This document shows, one piece after another, positions 27,484-36,286 of a DNA stretch of 64,000 bases. How positions within the stretch are numbered: the stretch's first letter is position 1; the number at the start of each line of letters is the position of its first letter. This stretch comes from Bog-473 sp963756025. Lineage in GTDB: Bacteria > Actinomycetota > Acidimicrobiia > Acidimicrobiales > RAAP-2. The notes beneath the pieces are model-generated. The model had not been told where the DNA came from, did no database searches, and saw only the letters and a program-made list of their open reading frames with translations. The position numbers were made by a program, and so were the translations under genes. The stretch spans positions 124,001 to 188,000 of the forward strand of contig CAVWMF010000009.1 in the NCBI GenBank assembly GCA_963756025.1. The letters are read 5' to 3'.

Positions 27484-28692
27484 GTGATCGGACTGCTGGA
27501 AGGGATCCGCGTCGTTGAGACCGGCGTCCTGCTCTCGGTGGACAATCTTGGCAGCCTGCTCGGTGACGCCGGCGCCGACGTCATCAAAGTCGAGGCACCC
27601 GGACTCGGCGACTACCTCCGGAATATCGGCCCCGTGTTGGCGCCTGATTGCTCGGTGGCTCACCTCGCGTCGAACAGGAACAAGCGGAGCATGACGTTGG
27701 ACCTCCGTCGCGGCGTCGGGCAGGACGCCATGGCGCGCTTGATCGCAACGGCGGATGTCTTCATCACCGGGAATATCGGCCACACGAACCATAAACTGGG
27801 TCTCGATTACGAGACGTTGCGCGCGCGCAAACCGGAGATCGTCTACTGCCAAATCACCGGATTCGGTTCGAGCGGCCCTTACGCCGACATTCCGACGCAT
27901 GGAAAGATGATGGATGCGTTGGGTGGCGGCACCCCCCCGATGGAACTGCGTGAGAACGGCTTGGTGGAACCGGTGCCCGGCAGCCCCGTACCGGGCGGCA
28001 GCGGCGTCACGATCGGGCCGCTGTACGCCGCCTTCGCCGTCGCCGCAGGGCTGTCCCGTCGGGACCGCACTGGCCACGGTTGCTCCATCGACGTCTCGTG
28101 TGCCGACAGCGTTCTGGCGGGCAAGCTGAATCCGGCGATAGAGGTCTTGAACGCTGACAAGGTCAACCACGAAAGGCCGATGGGGGACCTCACCCGCTCG
28201 GCCAAGTATCAGCACTATCAAACGGCGGACGGAAAGTACGTCCTGTTCTGCTGTATCGAAGCCAAGTTCTGGGACAACTTTTGCCATGCCAGCGGGCGCG
28301 AAGATCTCGTCGGAAGGCATGACCGGGGACAAGCGGTCGATTTCGGGTTCGGCGACGAGGAGTTACGGCGCGAGCTCCAGAATGTCTTTCAGACGAAGTC
28401 CCAGCTGGAGTGGGTGGCGATCGCCGCTCAGCGCGATATTCCGATGGGTCCGGCCCTGGGACTCCATGAAGTCGCCGGGGACCCGCATCTCCGGGCCAGG
28501 GGAATGGTCGTGCAGGAGCACCATCCGCTGCTGGGCGACCTCCTGACCCTGGGCACGCCGGTGTGTGTGCCCGGCGAGACCTTCGTCGTCAGGTCGGCGC
28601 CGGCCCTCGGCGAGCATACGGACGAAATTCTCGACTCTCTCGGGTATTCAAGAGACGACGTCGAGCAGCTGCGGACCGGGGGTGTCGTGTAG
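27484..28692 (+). CDS. CaiB/BaiF CoA-transferase family protein (single domain)
   Basis: A 402-residue, single-domain family III CoA-transferase-like protein beginning at GTG 27484. The opening GIRVVETGVLLSVDNLGSLLGDAGADVIKVE is typical, as is the C-terminal ALGEHTDEILDSLGYS. The expected catalytic Asp position in the DxxxG motif falls at Val (GVTIGPLYAAFAVAAG), and the glycine of that motif is Pro, so classical aspartyl-CoA chemistry is unlikely. It could be a non-catalytic partner of another CaiB protein or a divergent enzyme. It follows the second P450 by 24 bases in the same direction. Confidence 0.75.
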   Translation: MIGLLEGIRVVETGVLLSVDNLGSLLGDAGADVIKVEAPGLGDYLRNIGPVLAPDCSVAHLASNRNKRSMTLDLRRGVGQDAMARLIATADVFITGNIGHTNHKLGLDYETLRARKPEIVYCQITGFGSSGPYADIPTHGKMMDALGGGTPPMELRENGLVEPVPGSPVPGGSGVTIGPLYAAFAVAAGLSRRDRTGHGCSIDVSCADSVLAGKLNPAIEVLNADKVNHERPMGDLTRSAKYQHYQTADGKYVLFCCIEAKFWDNFCHASGREDLVGRHDRGQAVDFGFGDEELRRELQNVFQTKSQLEWVAIAAQRDIPMGPALGLHEVAGDPHLRARGMVVQEHHPLLGDLLTLGTPVCVPGETFVVRSAPALGEHTDEILDSLGYSRDDVEQLRTGGVV

Positions 28693-28732
28693 CGGTTCCT
28701 CGACCGCCACGGTCATGGCCCTGAGCGGGCGA

Positions 28733-29461
28733 TCAGGCCACAGCCCCCTGGTCCGCTTCGCCGAGGTAGCGATCGAGGACTTCCTGTCCGGCTTCTGACG
28801 CGGGGCCTGACCATCCGACCCGACCTCGCGTGAGAATGACGCAGCTGTCCGCCAGTGCGAGGGCGCGATGCACGAACTGCTCGATGAGCACGATGGTGAT
28901 ACCGCCTTGCGCCGCCTCTTCCAGGCTGCGGAACACCGACTCCGCCACGATCGGCGCCAGGCCCAGCGACATTTCGTCGGCAATGATCAAGCGCGGGGGG
29001 ACAGCGAGCGCCCGGGCCAGGGCAAGCATCTGCTGCTCTCCTCCGGAAAGACTCCCGGCCCTCTGGGTGCGTCGTTGACCGAGCACGGGGAAGAGGCCGA
29101 TGGCGCGGTCGATGGCGTCGGACCTGTCGCCCCGCTTCTCCTGGGCGACGGCCATCCGCAGGTTGTCGAGCACGGACAGACCGGGAAAGATGCCTCGTCC
29201 CTCCGGGATGTACGTCAGGCCGAGCTTGCGGATGTGGTGGGTCGACTTCCCGGTGACGGTGACGCCATCGAAGCTCACGGAACCGTTGGCCGCGGGCACC
29301 AGTCCGGAGACGGTCCGGGCCAACGTGCTCTTCCCGGCTCCGTTGGCGCCGAGGACGGCGGTGACCGAACCGGCCACCACTCCGAGAGACACGTCGAAGA
29401 GCGCCTGGGAGGGCCCGTAGCGCACGTCAAGGTTCTTGACGACCAGTTGTGGCTCGGTCAC
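28733..29461 (-). CDS. livF: Branched-chain amino acid-type ABC importer ATPase
   Basis: The smaller ATPase (242 residues) of a high-affinity branched-chain amino acid or amide importer. Walker A GANGAGKST (about 37-45), signature LSGGEQQMLALARAL (about 138-152), Walker B LIIADEMSLGLAP and the switch region TIVLIEQFVHRAL are all in place. Its ATG overlaps the preceding ATPase stop (ATGA), so it is the last gene in a strictly coupled three-gene operon. Converges with the CaiB gene at 28692. Substrate class is inferred from family only; many members import aromatic or short organic acids and amides. Confidence 0.85.
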   Translation of the reverse strand: MTEPQLVVKNLDVRYGPSQALFDVSLGVVAGSVTAVLGANGAGKSTLARTVSGLVPAANGSVSFDGVTVTGKSTHHIRKLGLTYIPEGRGIFPGLSVLDNLRMAVAQEKRGDRSDAIDRAIGLFPVLGQRRTQRAGSLSGGEQQMLALARALAVPPRLIIADEMSLGLAPIVAESVFRSLEEAAQGGITIVLIEQFVHRALALADSCVILTRGRVGWSGPASEAGQEVLDRYLGEADQGAVA

Positions 29462-30333
29462 GGTGCCTCCCCGGTGTCAGCGGACGCCGGGCTGTCCTCG
29501 TCGCCCAGGTAGGCGGACCGGACGGCGGCATTGCCCCGGATCTCCGAGGGCGTGCCCGATGCGATGAGCTCACCGAAATCGAGCACGAAAATCTTGCTCG
29601 AGAGCGAGAGGACCGTCGCCACGTCATGCTCGACCATCAAGAGCGACACCTTGCGTTCGTCGTTGTGCACCACCCGGCGAAAAACCGAAGCAAGATTCTC
29701 CGACTCGCGCATGTCAAGACCCGAGAGGGGCTCGTCGAGGAGGACCACATCGGGGCGCGTCGCCAGGGCCCGGGCTATCTCCACCAACCGACTCATGCCG
29801 AGGGGCAGTGCGCCGACTGCGGCCCGGGCCACATTGGTGAGGTCAAGGAGCTCGAGCAATTCGTCGACCCGTTCATTCTCCTCGCGGCCCGGCGGCATCA
29901 GGGAGCGGGGATCCACCATGTCGCGCCAGAGCCGTTGGCGGGAGTAACGGACTCGGTGGGCCAGGACGAGGTGCTCGCGCACCGTGAGCCCCATGAAGAG
30001 CTCGGGCTGTTGGAAGGTACGGGCCAGCCCCTCTCGAGCCCGCAACTGCGGGCTGGCGCCGGTGACGTCGTTGCCCCGGAGGTAGACGCGACCCGCGGCG
30101 GGACGCAGGAGGCCCGAGAGCACGGCGAACAACGTGGATTTGCCCGCGCCGTTCGGCCCCACGAGCCCGATGATCGACCCCGGAGGCACTTCGAGGCCAA
30201 CTTCGGACAGGGCCGTCAGGCCACCGAAACGCACGGTGATGTCGGTCGCCGACAAGACAGGGACCGTCGGATCGGATTCGCCCGGGCCCGCGCCGCCCGA
30301 AGGCAGGGGGCCGGTCGTTGTCTCCATGCTCAC
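29458..30333 (-). CDS. livG: Branched-chain amino acid-type ABC importer ATPase
   Basis: The larger ATPase (291 residues). Walker A GPNGAGKST (about 57-65) is intact; the signature helix reads ALPLGMSRLVEIARAL, which departs from LSGGQ as in many LivG proteins, and Walker B is VVLLDEPLSGLD with the switch MVEHDVATVLSL. It starts four bases before the permease stop and ends four bases into livF, so translation of the three genes is coupled. Confidence 0.85.
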   Translation of the reverse strand: MSMETTTGPLPSGGAGPGESDPTVPVLSATDITVRFGGLTALSEVGLEVPPGSIIGLVGPNGAGKSTLFAVLSGLLRPAAGRVYLRGNDVTGASPQLRAREGLARTFQQPELFMGLTVREHLVLAHRVRYSRQRLWRDMVDPRSLMPPGREENERVDELLELLDLTNVARAAVGALPLGMSRLVEIARALATRPDVVLLDEPLSGLDMRESENLASVFRRVVHNDERKVSLLMVEHDVATVLSLSSKIFVLDFGELIASGTPSEIRGNAAVRSAYLGDEDSPASADTGEAP

Positions 30334-32366
30334 GAGGGGACCTCCTCGACGACATGACCCGACGCCAACGCCTGTGCCGGCATGGGGTGCGCTGTCGCCA
30401 GGCCGCCTGTCGAACCAGGGAGGCCCGTCGACGAGGAACGGCGATCCGCCCGCTCAAAGACCCACTTGCGGAACATCTCGCCGCCTTGCTCGAGGCTGCC
30501 GTCGGGGAATTTGGCGACACCGATTGCTCCGAGCCCGAAGAGGATGGCCGGGATTTGGCCCGTCCATGCCGGAAGATAGGCCAGGGCGAGCGCCGGGAGC
30601 ATCGTGAAGGTCAGGCCGGCGACAAGAGCAGCGGCGTTGGAACGAATCCCAATGGTGACCAGCGCGGCGAGCCAGATCACCCCGAGGAACGTGGCGAATT
30701 CGCCCGGCTGCGCTGAGGTTTGTGCGGTGACCAGGAAGCCTCCGCCGATCCCCGCGACCATCGCGCCCAGGCCGGCGACGATGATCTTCATCTGGACGAC
30801 GCTGATGCCGAGGGTCCGGGCTCCTGGAGGGCTCCAGCGGACGGCGTTGAGGGCGAGTCCGGTCGTCGATCTTCGTAGGTTCATGACGAAGAGGCCGATG
30901 ATCGAGAATGCGGCGAGGCAGACGTAGGCGAACGCCTTGTCGGTGACGGCGAATGAAGGTCGGGTCATGTTCACGCCCAGCCCACCATTCGTGAAGATGC
31001 CGAAGGTGAAGACGAGGTTTTCCATGAGCAGGCCGAAGGTCAGGGTGACCAGGGCGACGTAGAGATCCCCCAGCCGGATGGTCAGGAAGCCGATGATGAG
31101 CCCCATGGGCAGGGCGACGAGACCTCCGACCACGATGGCCGCCAGGACCGGCCATCCGTGATTGGTGGCCAATTGTGACGCGGTGAGTGCTCCCACACCG
31201 GCAAAGGTGATCTGACAGAGCCAGATCATGCCTCCCTCGCCCGTTACCAGGGTGAACGACAAGAAGATGATGCCGTAGGCGAACGCCTGTGCGACCAGGC
31301 CGACCCAGAATCCCTGGACGAGGAGCGGGAGAATCGCCGCGATCACCATGAGCAGCGCAGAACCACCGTACTTGCCGATCAAGCCCAATCGTTTGCTCTG
31401 GACGGTCATCGTGGCCGACCCGGCCAGGCGGTTGGCGCCTTGCGGGGTGATCGCCCGGTCCAGCGCACCGCCGACGCGGCCCGAGTCGGTGTCGAGATCG
31501 CGCCGTATGAGGCTGTAGAGCAGGAACACTGCGATGATCATGAAGGGAACCGCATCGACGACCTCGGTCGTCCAGTTGCTCGACGGCGGCAGATACCGCT
31601 GAATGAGCGACGTCACGACGCCCATGGCCAGGCCTACGGTCACGGCAATCGGCAGGCTGCGGAACCGTGCCGCGATGACCGCAGCGAAAGCGGCGGCGAT
31701 CAGGAGCGTGAAGTTGCCGGAGTCCAGCCCGATAATGGGGGCGGCCAGGACACCGGCCAAGCCGGCGAAGAACGTGCTCACGGCCCAGACGCCGATGGAG
31801 ACGGCATTGGGGCTGGTGCCCGAAAGGGCGGTCATGGCGGGAGAGTCGACCAGGGCCCGAACCTTCAGGCCGACGTCGGTGTAGCGCAGGATCACCGAGC
31901 CCAGGAGGACGGTGGCGAGGACGCTGATATAGACGATGACCTGGTCCAAGGTCACCGCGACGCCGATGAAGTTGAAGACCCGGACCGGCTGGGGCGCCAG
32001 GCCCGGAGCCGACGAAATGGCTTGGTTGCCGAAGATCAAGGTGGTGAGGGCCGGGATGGCGACGAGGAGTCCGAGCGTCGCCACGACCTTGACCAGCGGC
32101 GACGACAGCCGGAGGTGTTTGAAGAGAACGAAGTAGAGGAGAACGCCGAGCGCCGGTCCTGCCACCACGATCGACACCAGAGCCGAGTACGGGATGCCCC
32201 AGCCCTCCTGGGTGTGCAGGTAGTAGTAGAAGCGCGCCACGAAGAACGCCAGGGCGCCGAAGGCAAAGTTCAGGATGCCCGATGAGACGTAGGTAATGAC
32301 CAGCCCGGCGGAGGCGATCGCATAGATCCCTCCGAGCACCAGCCCGGCTATTACGTATTGCAGCAT
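30330..32366 (-). CDS. Fused LivH-LivM permease of a branched-chain-type ABC importer
   Basis: A 678-residue membrane protein holding both permease subunits in one chain. The N-terminal half (about 1-300, opening VIAGLVLGGIYAIASAGLVITY) is LivH-like; a soluble linker with SGRVGGALDRAI and MTVQSKRLG joins it to a LivM-like half (about 335-620, beginning LLMVIAAILPLLVQGFWVG and with GIIFLSFTLVTGEGGM). More than fifteen hydrophobic helices are visible. The C-terminal tail of about 50 residues is Pro/Gly/Ser-rich. It is the first gene of the operon; no solute-binding protein is adjacent. Confidence 0.85.
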   Translation of the reverse strand: MLQYVIAGLVLGGIYAIASAGLVITYVSSGILNFAFGALAFFVARFYYYLHTQEGWGIPYSALVSIVVAGPALGVLLYFVLFKHLRLSSPLVKVVATLGLLVAIPALTTLIFGNQAISSAPGLAPQPVRVFNFIGVAVTLDQVIVYISVLATVLLGSVILRYTDVGLKVRALVDSPAMTALSGTSPNAVSIGVWAVSTFFAGLAGVLAAPIIGLDSGNFTLLIAAAFAAVIAARFRSLPIAVTVGLAMGVVTSLIQRYLPPSSNWTTEVVDAVPFMIIAVFLLYSLIRRDLDTDSGRVGGALDRAITPQGANRLAGSATMTVQSKRLGLIGKYGGSALLMVIAAILPLLVQGFWVGLVAQAFAYGIIFLSFTLVTGEGGMIWLCQITFAGVGALTASQLATNHGWPVLAAIVVGGLVALPMGLIIGFLTIRLGDLYVALVTLTFGLLMENLVFTFGIFTNGGLGVNMTRPSFAVTDKAFAYVCLAAFSIIGLFVMNLRRSTTGLALNAVRWSPPGARTLGISVVQMKIIVAGLGAMVAGIGGGFLVTAQTSAQPGEFATFLGVIWLAALVTIGIRSNAAALVAGLTFTMLPALALAYLPAWTGQIPAILFGLGAIGVAKFPDGSLEQGGEMFRKWVFERADRRSSSTGLPGSTGGLATAHPMPAQALASGHVVEEVPS

Positions 32367-32913
32367 TCAGCGCCTCCCCCCTGCATCGATGGCACTTTCC
32401 CGAACTGGATCGTTTTCCGACTCTGATCTGAATCGACGTATTGAGGAGCGGTGCTCCCCGTTGGTGAAGGCTCCTGTCCTCTCCGAGGATTGAGTGGATC
32501 GACCGTACATCATTGTTCCGGCCGTATCCAACGTGTGACCATAGTTCCTCGGCGGTGCTGGGTAACGTCTGAGTCTGGCGGCCTGCACATCAGATCGCGA
32601 CGAGGAGAACGGCGCCGCAGGATGATCCGGCTGCCGTCGGAACCTTGACGGATGTCCGTCTGTCCGGCCCTGCCTCCGGAGAAAAGTCACCTGGTCACGG
32701 CGGCAGTCCGGCAAACGGGGAGCCGCCTCGGCCCCGGGTGACGGCGGGATTTTCGAACGGTGGTCACTGTCGGCCCACTCGAGGCCCCTCTGACGCATGG
32801 GTACACTCGCAGCACGCTGGCCGTAAGGCCGTGGACGGACGGGGGGGCGGCATGAAGACGACCGGGCGTTTCCACTCGGACGCCGGCGCTTCTCCGTCGG
32901 AGGGCGCCGGCGC
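32367..32913. other. Divergent intergenic region, promoter-bearing
   Basis: This stretch separates the leftward importer operon from the rightward SDR gene and must hold both promoters. I cannot identify convincing -35/-10 pairs. A 5-bp hairpin (GGAGC at 32445-32449, GCTCC at 32453-32457) is the only evident structure. The open frames here are low-complexity and look non-coding. Confidence 0.35.
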
Positions 32914-33684
32914 ATGAGTTCGGGACACGACGGATCAACGGCACGATTCGTGGACAAGGTGGCGATCGTCACCGGCGGGGGATCGGGTCTCGGCGAAGCA
33001 ACAGCCGTCCGCCTGGGGGGCGAGGGGGCGCATGTGGCGGTGCTCGACATCCGTGCCGAGGCGGCCGAGGTGACCGTTCGCCGGATCACCGGTGCCGGAG
33101 GGCGAGCCCAGTTTCGCGAGGTGGATGTCAGCGATCAGGCGTCGGTGCGCGATGTGGTCACCGACGTCGCCGGTGCGCTCGGTCGTCCCGAACTCCTGGT
33201 CAACTGCGCCGGCGTGGGCCAGTTCGACCTGAGCGAGGACGTGGCGCTCGAGACCTGGAACCGCACCATCGCGGTGAACCTCACCGGCACGTTTCTCATG
33301 TGCCAGGCCACGCTTCCCCACTTGCTCGACGGGGGCGGCTCCATCGTCAACATCGCCTCCAACAGCGGCTTGCAGGGGATCCCGTACGCCGCGGCCTACG
33401 CCGCCTCGAAAGGAGGCGTCATTCTGCTCACGCGCTCGCTGGCCTCGGAATATTCAGGGCGGGGCGTACGCGTCAACGCCATCGCGCCCGGGGGAATTGT
33501 CACTCCGTTGTTGGCCAACTTCACGTTCCCCCCGGGAGCCGACAAGACCCGGATGCCACGGGGCTCACGTATCCCGCACGCACACCCCGACGAGATCGCC
33601 TCACTTGTGGCGTACGTCGCGTCGGACGAAGCGCGCTTCATGGTCGGCAGCGTGGTCTCGATGGACGGCGGCCTCACGGCGTGA
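32914..33684 (+). CDS. Short-chain dehydrogenase/reductase
   Basis: A 256-residue classical SDR: cofactor motif TGGGSGLG (about 20-27), the NCAGVG strand, and catalytic Ser-Tyr-Lys in IASNSG and YAASKGG (Tyr about 155). The chain ends VSMDGGLTA. GGAGGG lies 9 bases before the ATG. It would oxidise or reduce a secondary alcohol or ketone with NAD(P). It stands alone, diverging from the importer and converging with the SnoaL-like gene. Confidence 0.85.
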   Translation: MSSGHDGSTARFVDKVAIVTGGGSGLGEATAVRLGGEGAHVAVLDIRAEAAEVTVRRITGAGGRAQFREVDVSDQASVRDVVTDVAGALGRPELLVNCAGVGQFDLSEDVALETWNRTIAVNLTGTFLMCQATLPHLLDGGGSIVNIASNSGLQGIPYAAAYAASKGGVILLTRSLASEYSGRGVRVNAIAPGGIVTPLLANFTFPPGADKTRMPRGSRIPHAHPDEIASLVAYVASDEARFMVGSVVSMDGGLTA

Positions 33685-33689
33685 CTGGC

Positions 33690-33721
33690 GGGTCCGGGTC
33701 CCGGGTCGTGGGTCGTGGGTC
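33690..33721. repeat. Short GGGTC tandem repeat between converging genes
   Basis: GGGTC occurs five times, at 33690, 33696, 33703, 33710 and 33717, spaced six or seven bases apart, the last three as near-identical GGGTCGT units. It fills the 52-base gap between the stops of the SDR and the SnoaL-like gene. Probably slippage-prone filler; no function is evident. Confidence 0.5.
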
Positions 33722-33736
33722 GCTCGGCATGCCCCG

Positions 33737-34231
33737 TCAGGTGCCCGGACCTCGGTCCACCCGACCGTCAGAGAGGGCACGGCGGAGGGTGATCACCCAA
33801 CGGCCGTCGCGCACGCCGTATTCGTCGATGTAGCGACCCCAGTGGTCGAGGCCGTGCGGCATGATCACGGAGAAGTAGCAACGGCCTCGGGCGTGGGTCT
33901 CGTCCACCAGGTCAATTTGATGGGTGCTCGTGAAGTGCCGGATGTGGTGGCGAGGAGGAGGTGCCCCGCCGCCCCCGCCGGGATCGGCCTCGGCTGCGCC
34001 CCTCGCGGTGGCCCCGGCATCCCAATTGGCCTTGGTCTCGGTGAAGATGGTGGCGACCTGGTCGAGGCCGTCGTAACGGCGAACGCTGCCGTCCGCCGCG
34101 ACGAGCTCCATGGAGGCGTCGTCGGCAAAGACCGCCAGCATCTGCTCGAAGCGGCCGGAATCACCGTTGGCGTTGTAGCGGGCCACGAGGTCGCGGATGC
34201 TTTCACGGGCGACCAACTCCCAAAGTTCCAT
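33737..34231 (-). CDS. SnoaL-like (NTF2 fold) protein
   Basis: A 164-residue NTF2-fold protein starting at ATG 34231 (after GGGGG); a longer frame from 34297 is unlikely. The helix ESIRDLVARYNANGDSGRFEQMLAVFADDASMEL and the pocket segments RRYDGLDQVATIF, RHHIRHFTSTHQ and RGRCYFSVIM match SnoaL-like polyketide/steroid cyclases and hydratases. It is the second gene of a leftward pair, after the LLM oxidoreductase. Confidence 0.75.
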   Translation of the reverse strand: MELWELVARESIRDLVARYNANGDSGRFEQMLAVFADDASMELVAADGSVRRYDGLDQVATIFTETKANWDAGATARGAAEADPGGGGGAPPPRHHIRHFTSTHQIDLVDETHARGRCYFSVIMPHGLDHWGRYIDEYGVRDGRWVITLRRALSDGRVDRGPGT

Positions 34232-34289
34232 CGTCCCCCTTTCGATCATGGCGATGCGCACGCAAGCTACGGCCGCCGTCGGCCGGGCG

Positions 34290-35273
34290 TCAACCACGGA
34301 CGACCGACCGCAGCGCGGCGTCCGGCATCAGGCGAACGCGGGCATCACCTGATCTGGCGAAGAGCTCGAGCGTGCGCGGTTCGGCCCGGTCGTACGTGAA
34401 GAAGACGAACGTCGTGATGCCCTTGTCGATCATCTCCCCGATGCGGTCGACCACCATAGGGGGCGTGCCCACGAAGCCTCCGGCGTCCAGGCCCCAGCCG
34501 TCACCGCCGAAGCGGCGTTCCGCCTTGGTACGCGCCGTCTCGAGCGAAGCCTCGTCGGGGGTGAGCACGAGAACGGCTTCGAGGGAGCGGCGAATGGTGC
34601 CGGGCTCCCTTCCGATCTTGGCGCATTCGGACTCGAGCGTGCGCTGGCTGTCTTCCCATTGGCCCAGGCCGTACGTCGGGACGTTCCAGACGTCGGCGTA
34701 CCGGGCCACGATCGGGAGCGTGCGGCGGGGCCCGATGCCGCCGATGTGGATCGGCGGGCGGGGGCTCTGGGTCGGTGCGGGGAGGTTGGGCACATTGGCC
34801 ACCTCGTAGTGGTTGCCCGAAAAGGTCGTCGGCTGCCCGGTGAACATCTGGGTGAGGATCTCGAGCGATTCGGCCAGCCGTTCCGAGCGCTCGGGGAACG
34901 AGCCCCAGGGGAGCCCGGTCTCGTGGTGCTCCTGCGCGACCGAGCCGCTGCCGATGCCGAGCTCGACGCGTCCGCCCGAGAGGACATCGAGCGACGTCAC
35001 CATCTTTCCGAGCAGGACGGGGTGACGGAAGTTGTTGCACAGCACCAGGTGACCGACCCGCAATCGCGTGGTCTGCGCCAAAATGTACGAGGCCAGTGTC
35101 CACCCTTCGAACGACGGCAGGTCGGGGAGGCCCGGACTGTAGAGATGGTCGTAGAGCCACAGCGAGTCGAAGCCGAGGTCCTCGGTCACCCCGGCCCGGT
35201 CGATGATGTCAGTCGAACTGAACGAGACCTGCGGCAGATAGATGCCGAACTCGATCGATCGCTTTGCGTCCAT
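34290..35273 (-). CDS. LLM-class flavin- or F420-dependent oxidoreductase
   Basis: A 327-residue TIM-barrel, luciferase-like monooxygenase family protein. The opening SIEFGIYLPQVSF, the DLGFDSLWLYDHLY segment and ELGIGSGSVAQEHHETGLPWGSFPERSERL are characteristic, as is PIHIGGIGPRRTLPIVARYADVWN. In actinobacteria most such proteins with the PxxxGSFxERxxRLxE pattern use the deazaflavin F420. It could oxidise alcohols or reduce C=C bonds. It is followed leftward by the SnoaL-like gene. Cofactor assignment is an inference. Confidence 0.8.
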   Translation of the reverse strand: MDAKRSIEFGIYLPQVSFSSTDIIDRAGVTEDLGFDSLWLYDHLYSPGLPDLPSFEGWTLASYILAQTTRLRVGHLVLCNNFRHPVLLGKMVTSLDVLSGGRVELGIGSGSVAQEHHETGLPWGSFPERSERLAESLEILTQMFTGQPTTFSGNHYEVANVPNLPAPTQSPRPPIHIGGIGPRRTLPIVARYADVWNVPTYGLGQWEDSQRTLESECAKIGREPGTIRRSLEAVLVLTPDEASLETARTKAERRFGGDGWGLDAGGFVGTPPMVVDRIGEMIDKGITTFVFFTYDRAEPRTLELFARSGDARVRLMPDAALRSVVRG

Positions 35274-35339
35274 TGCTTCCCCCTCTGCCTGCGTCGGGTG
35301 ACGACGTGTCCTTGTGTGGCCCTCTGCCTTGTGGCGAGC

Positions 35340-36155
35340 TCAGCTCTCGCGTCGCACGCGGATGAGGATAAGTGCAGCGAGCCGATTGTCGTTGCCGCTG
35401 TCGCGCACTTCGACCCGTACGAGGTCGTCGCCGAGCAGAGAGGCGGTAGCCCGGCCCGGTCCCACCCGCACCGCGCTCAGGTAGCGGATGTCGAGGTCGA
35501 GGAGCGGCGCCCGCGTCAGGGACTCGGCCGCCACCTCGGCCAGCAGACCGAAGAGGCCTCCCTGGAGGGATTGCGACGCCTGCTGGACGAACTCGACCAA
35601 GTCGATCTCGGCGACGCCGGGAGCGACCGTCCGCAGGCCGACGAAGTCGGGGAAGGGGCTTGCCATGGAGCCCGTGGTGCGCATGCCGCGCAACATCTGG
35701 GGGGCGACGTCCTGGGGTCGGGGTGACGCCATCAAGGTCACGTAGCTGTGTGCGACGAGGTCCTTGGTTTCGGCGTCGGTGAAGCGAACTTCTCCGGCGA
35801 CCGTCGAACGGCCCTTTTTCACGATTTCGCCGGCGATCTCGAGCCGGTCGCCGCAGCGCGTGGCCACGTTGTGCACGGCGATGTCGAGGGTCACCGCCAG
35901 TTTCGGCGCGGTCGCCATGCAGGCGGGGATACCGACCATGCAATCGGCGATCGTGGCCAGAACGGAGGCTCTGGGCAGGCCGGACCCGGGGTACCGCAGT
36001 GCGTCGGTCATGCCGGCATCGCCCACCATGTCGATCTCATTCTCCGCGACCTCGAAACCGAAGGGGATGTCATCGACGAACATCTTGACCGTCCCCGGAG
36101 CTCCGGGCTCCGGTGGCCCGGCATCCGCGGTCGCGGGGTCATCGACGGCGGTCAT
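35340..36155 (-). CDS. Double-hotdog (PaaI-type) thioesterase-like protein
   Basis: A 271-residue protein with two hotdog folds. The first (about 30-145) has PRASVLATIADCMVGIPACM on the central helix and VTLDIAVHNVATRC; the second (about 170-265) has LFGLLAEVAAESLTRAPLLDLDIRYLS. This is the pattern of PaaI-like acyl-CoA thioesterases, in which two domains form one site; here they are fused. It would release CoA from acyl-CoA intermediates. It diverges from the deacylase at 36287. The catalytic Asp/Glu is not obvious, so the activity is uncertain. Confidence 0.65.
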   Translation of the reverse strand: MTAVDDPATADAGPPEPGAPGTVKMFVDDIPFGFEVAENEIDMVGDAGMTDALRYPGSGLPRASVLATIADCMVGIPACMATAPKLAVTLDIAVHNVATRCGDRLEIAGEIVKKGRSTVAGEVRFTDAETKDLVAHSYVTLMASPRPQDVAPQMLRGMRTTGSMASPFPDFVGLRTVAPGVAEIDLVEFVQQASQSLQGGLFGLLAEVAAESLTRAPLLDLDIRYLSAVRVGPGRATASLLGDDLVRVEVRDSGNDNRLAALILIRVRRES

Positions 36156-36286
36156 GGCCCAGGAACATTAGCGCCCACCGATTGACCGGCTGTGCAGCGG
36201 CGTCTTCGGGGAGCGGCAGCTCCTGGTTGTCGCTTTCGGGGTGATCTGGCAAGCTGAGACCCACCTTCTACCCGAGGAAACCACCC

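Noticed and set aside
26869..28332. A 487-codon minus-strand frame opposite the second P450 and the CaiB gene.
   Set aside because: Both opposing genes carry diagnostic motifs, and the minus frame shows none.
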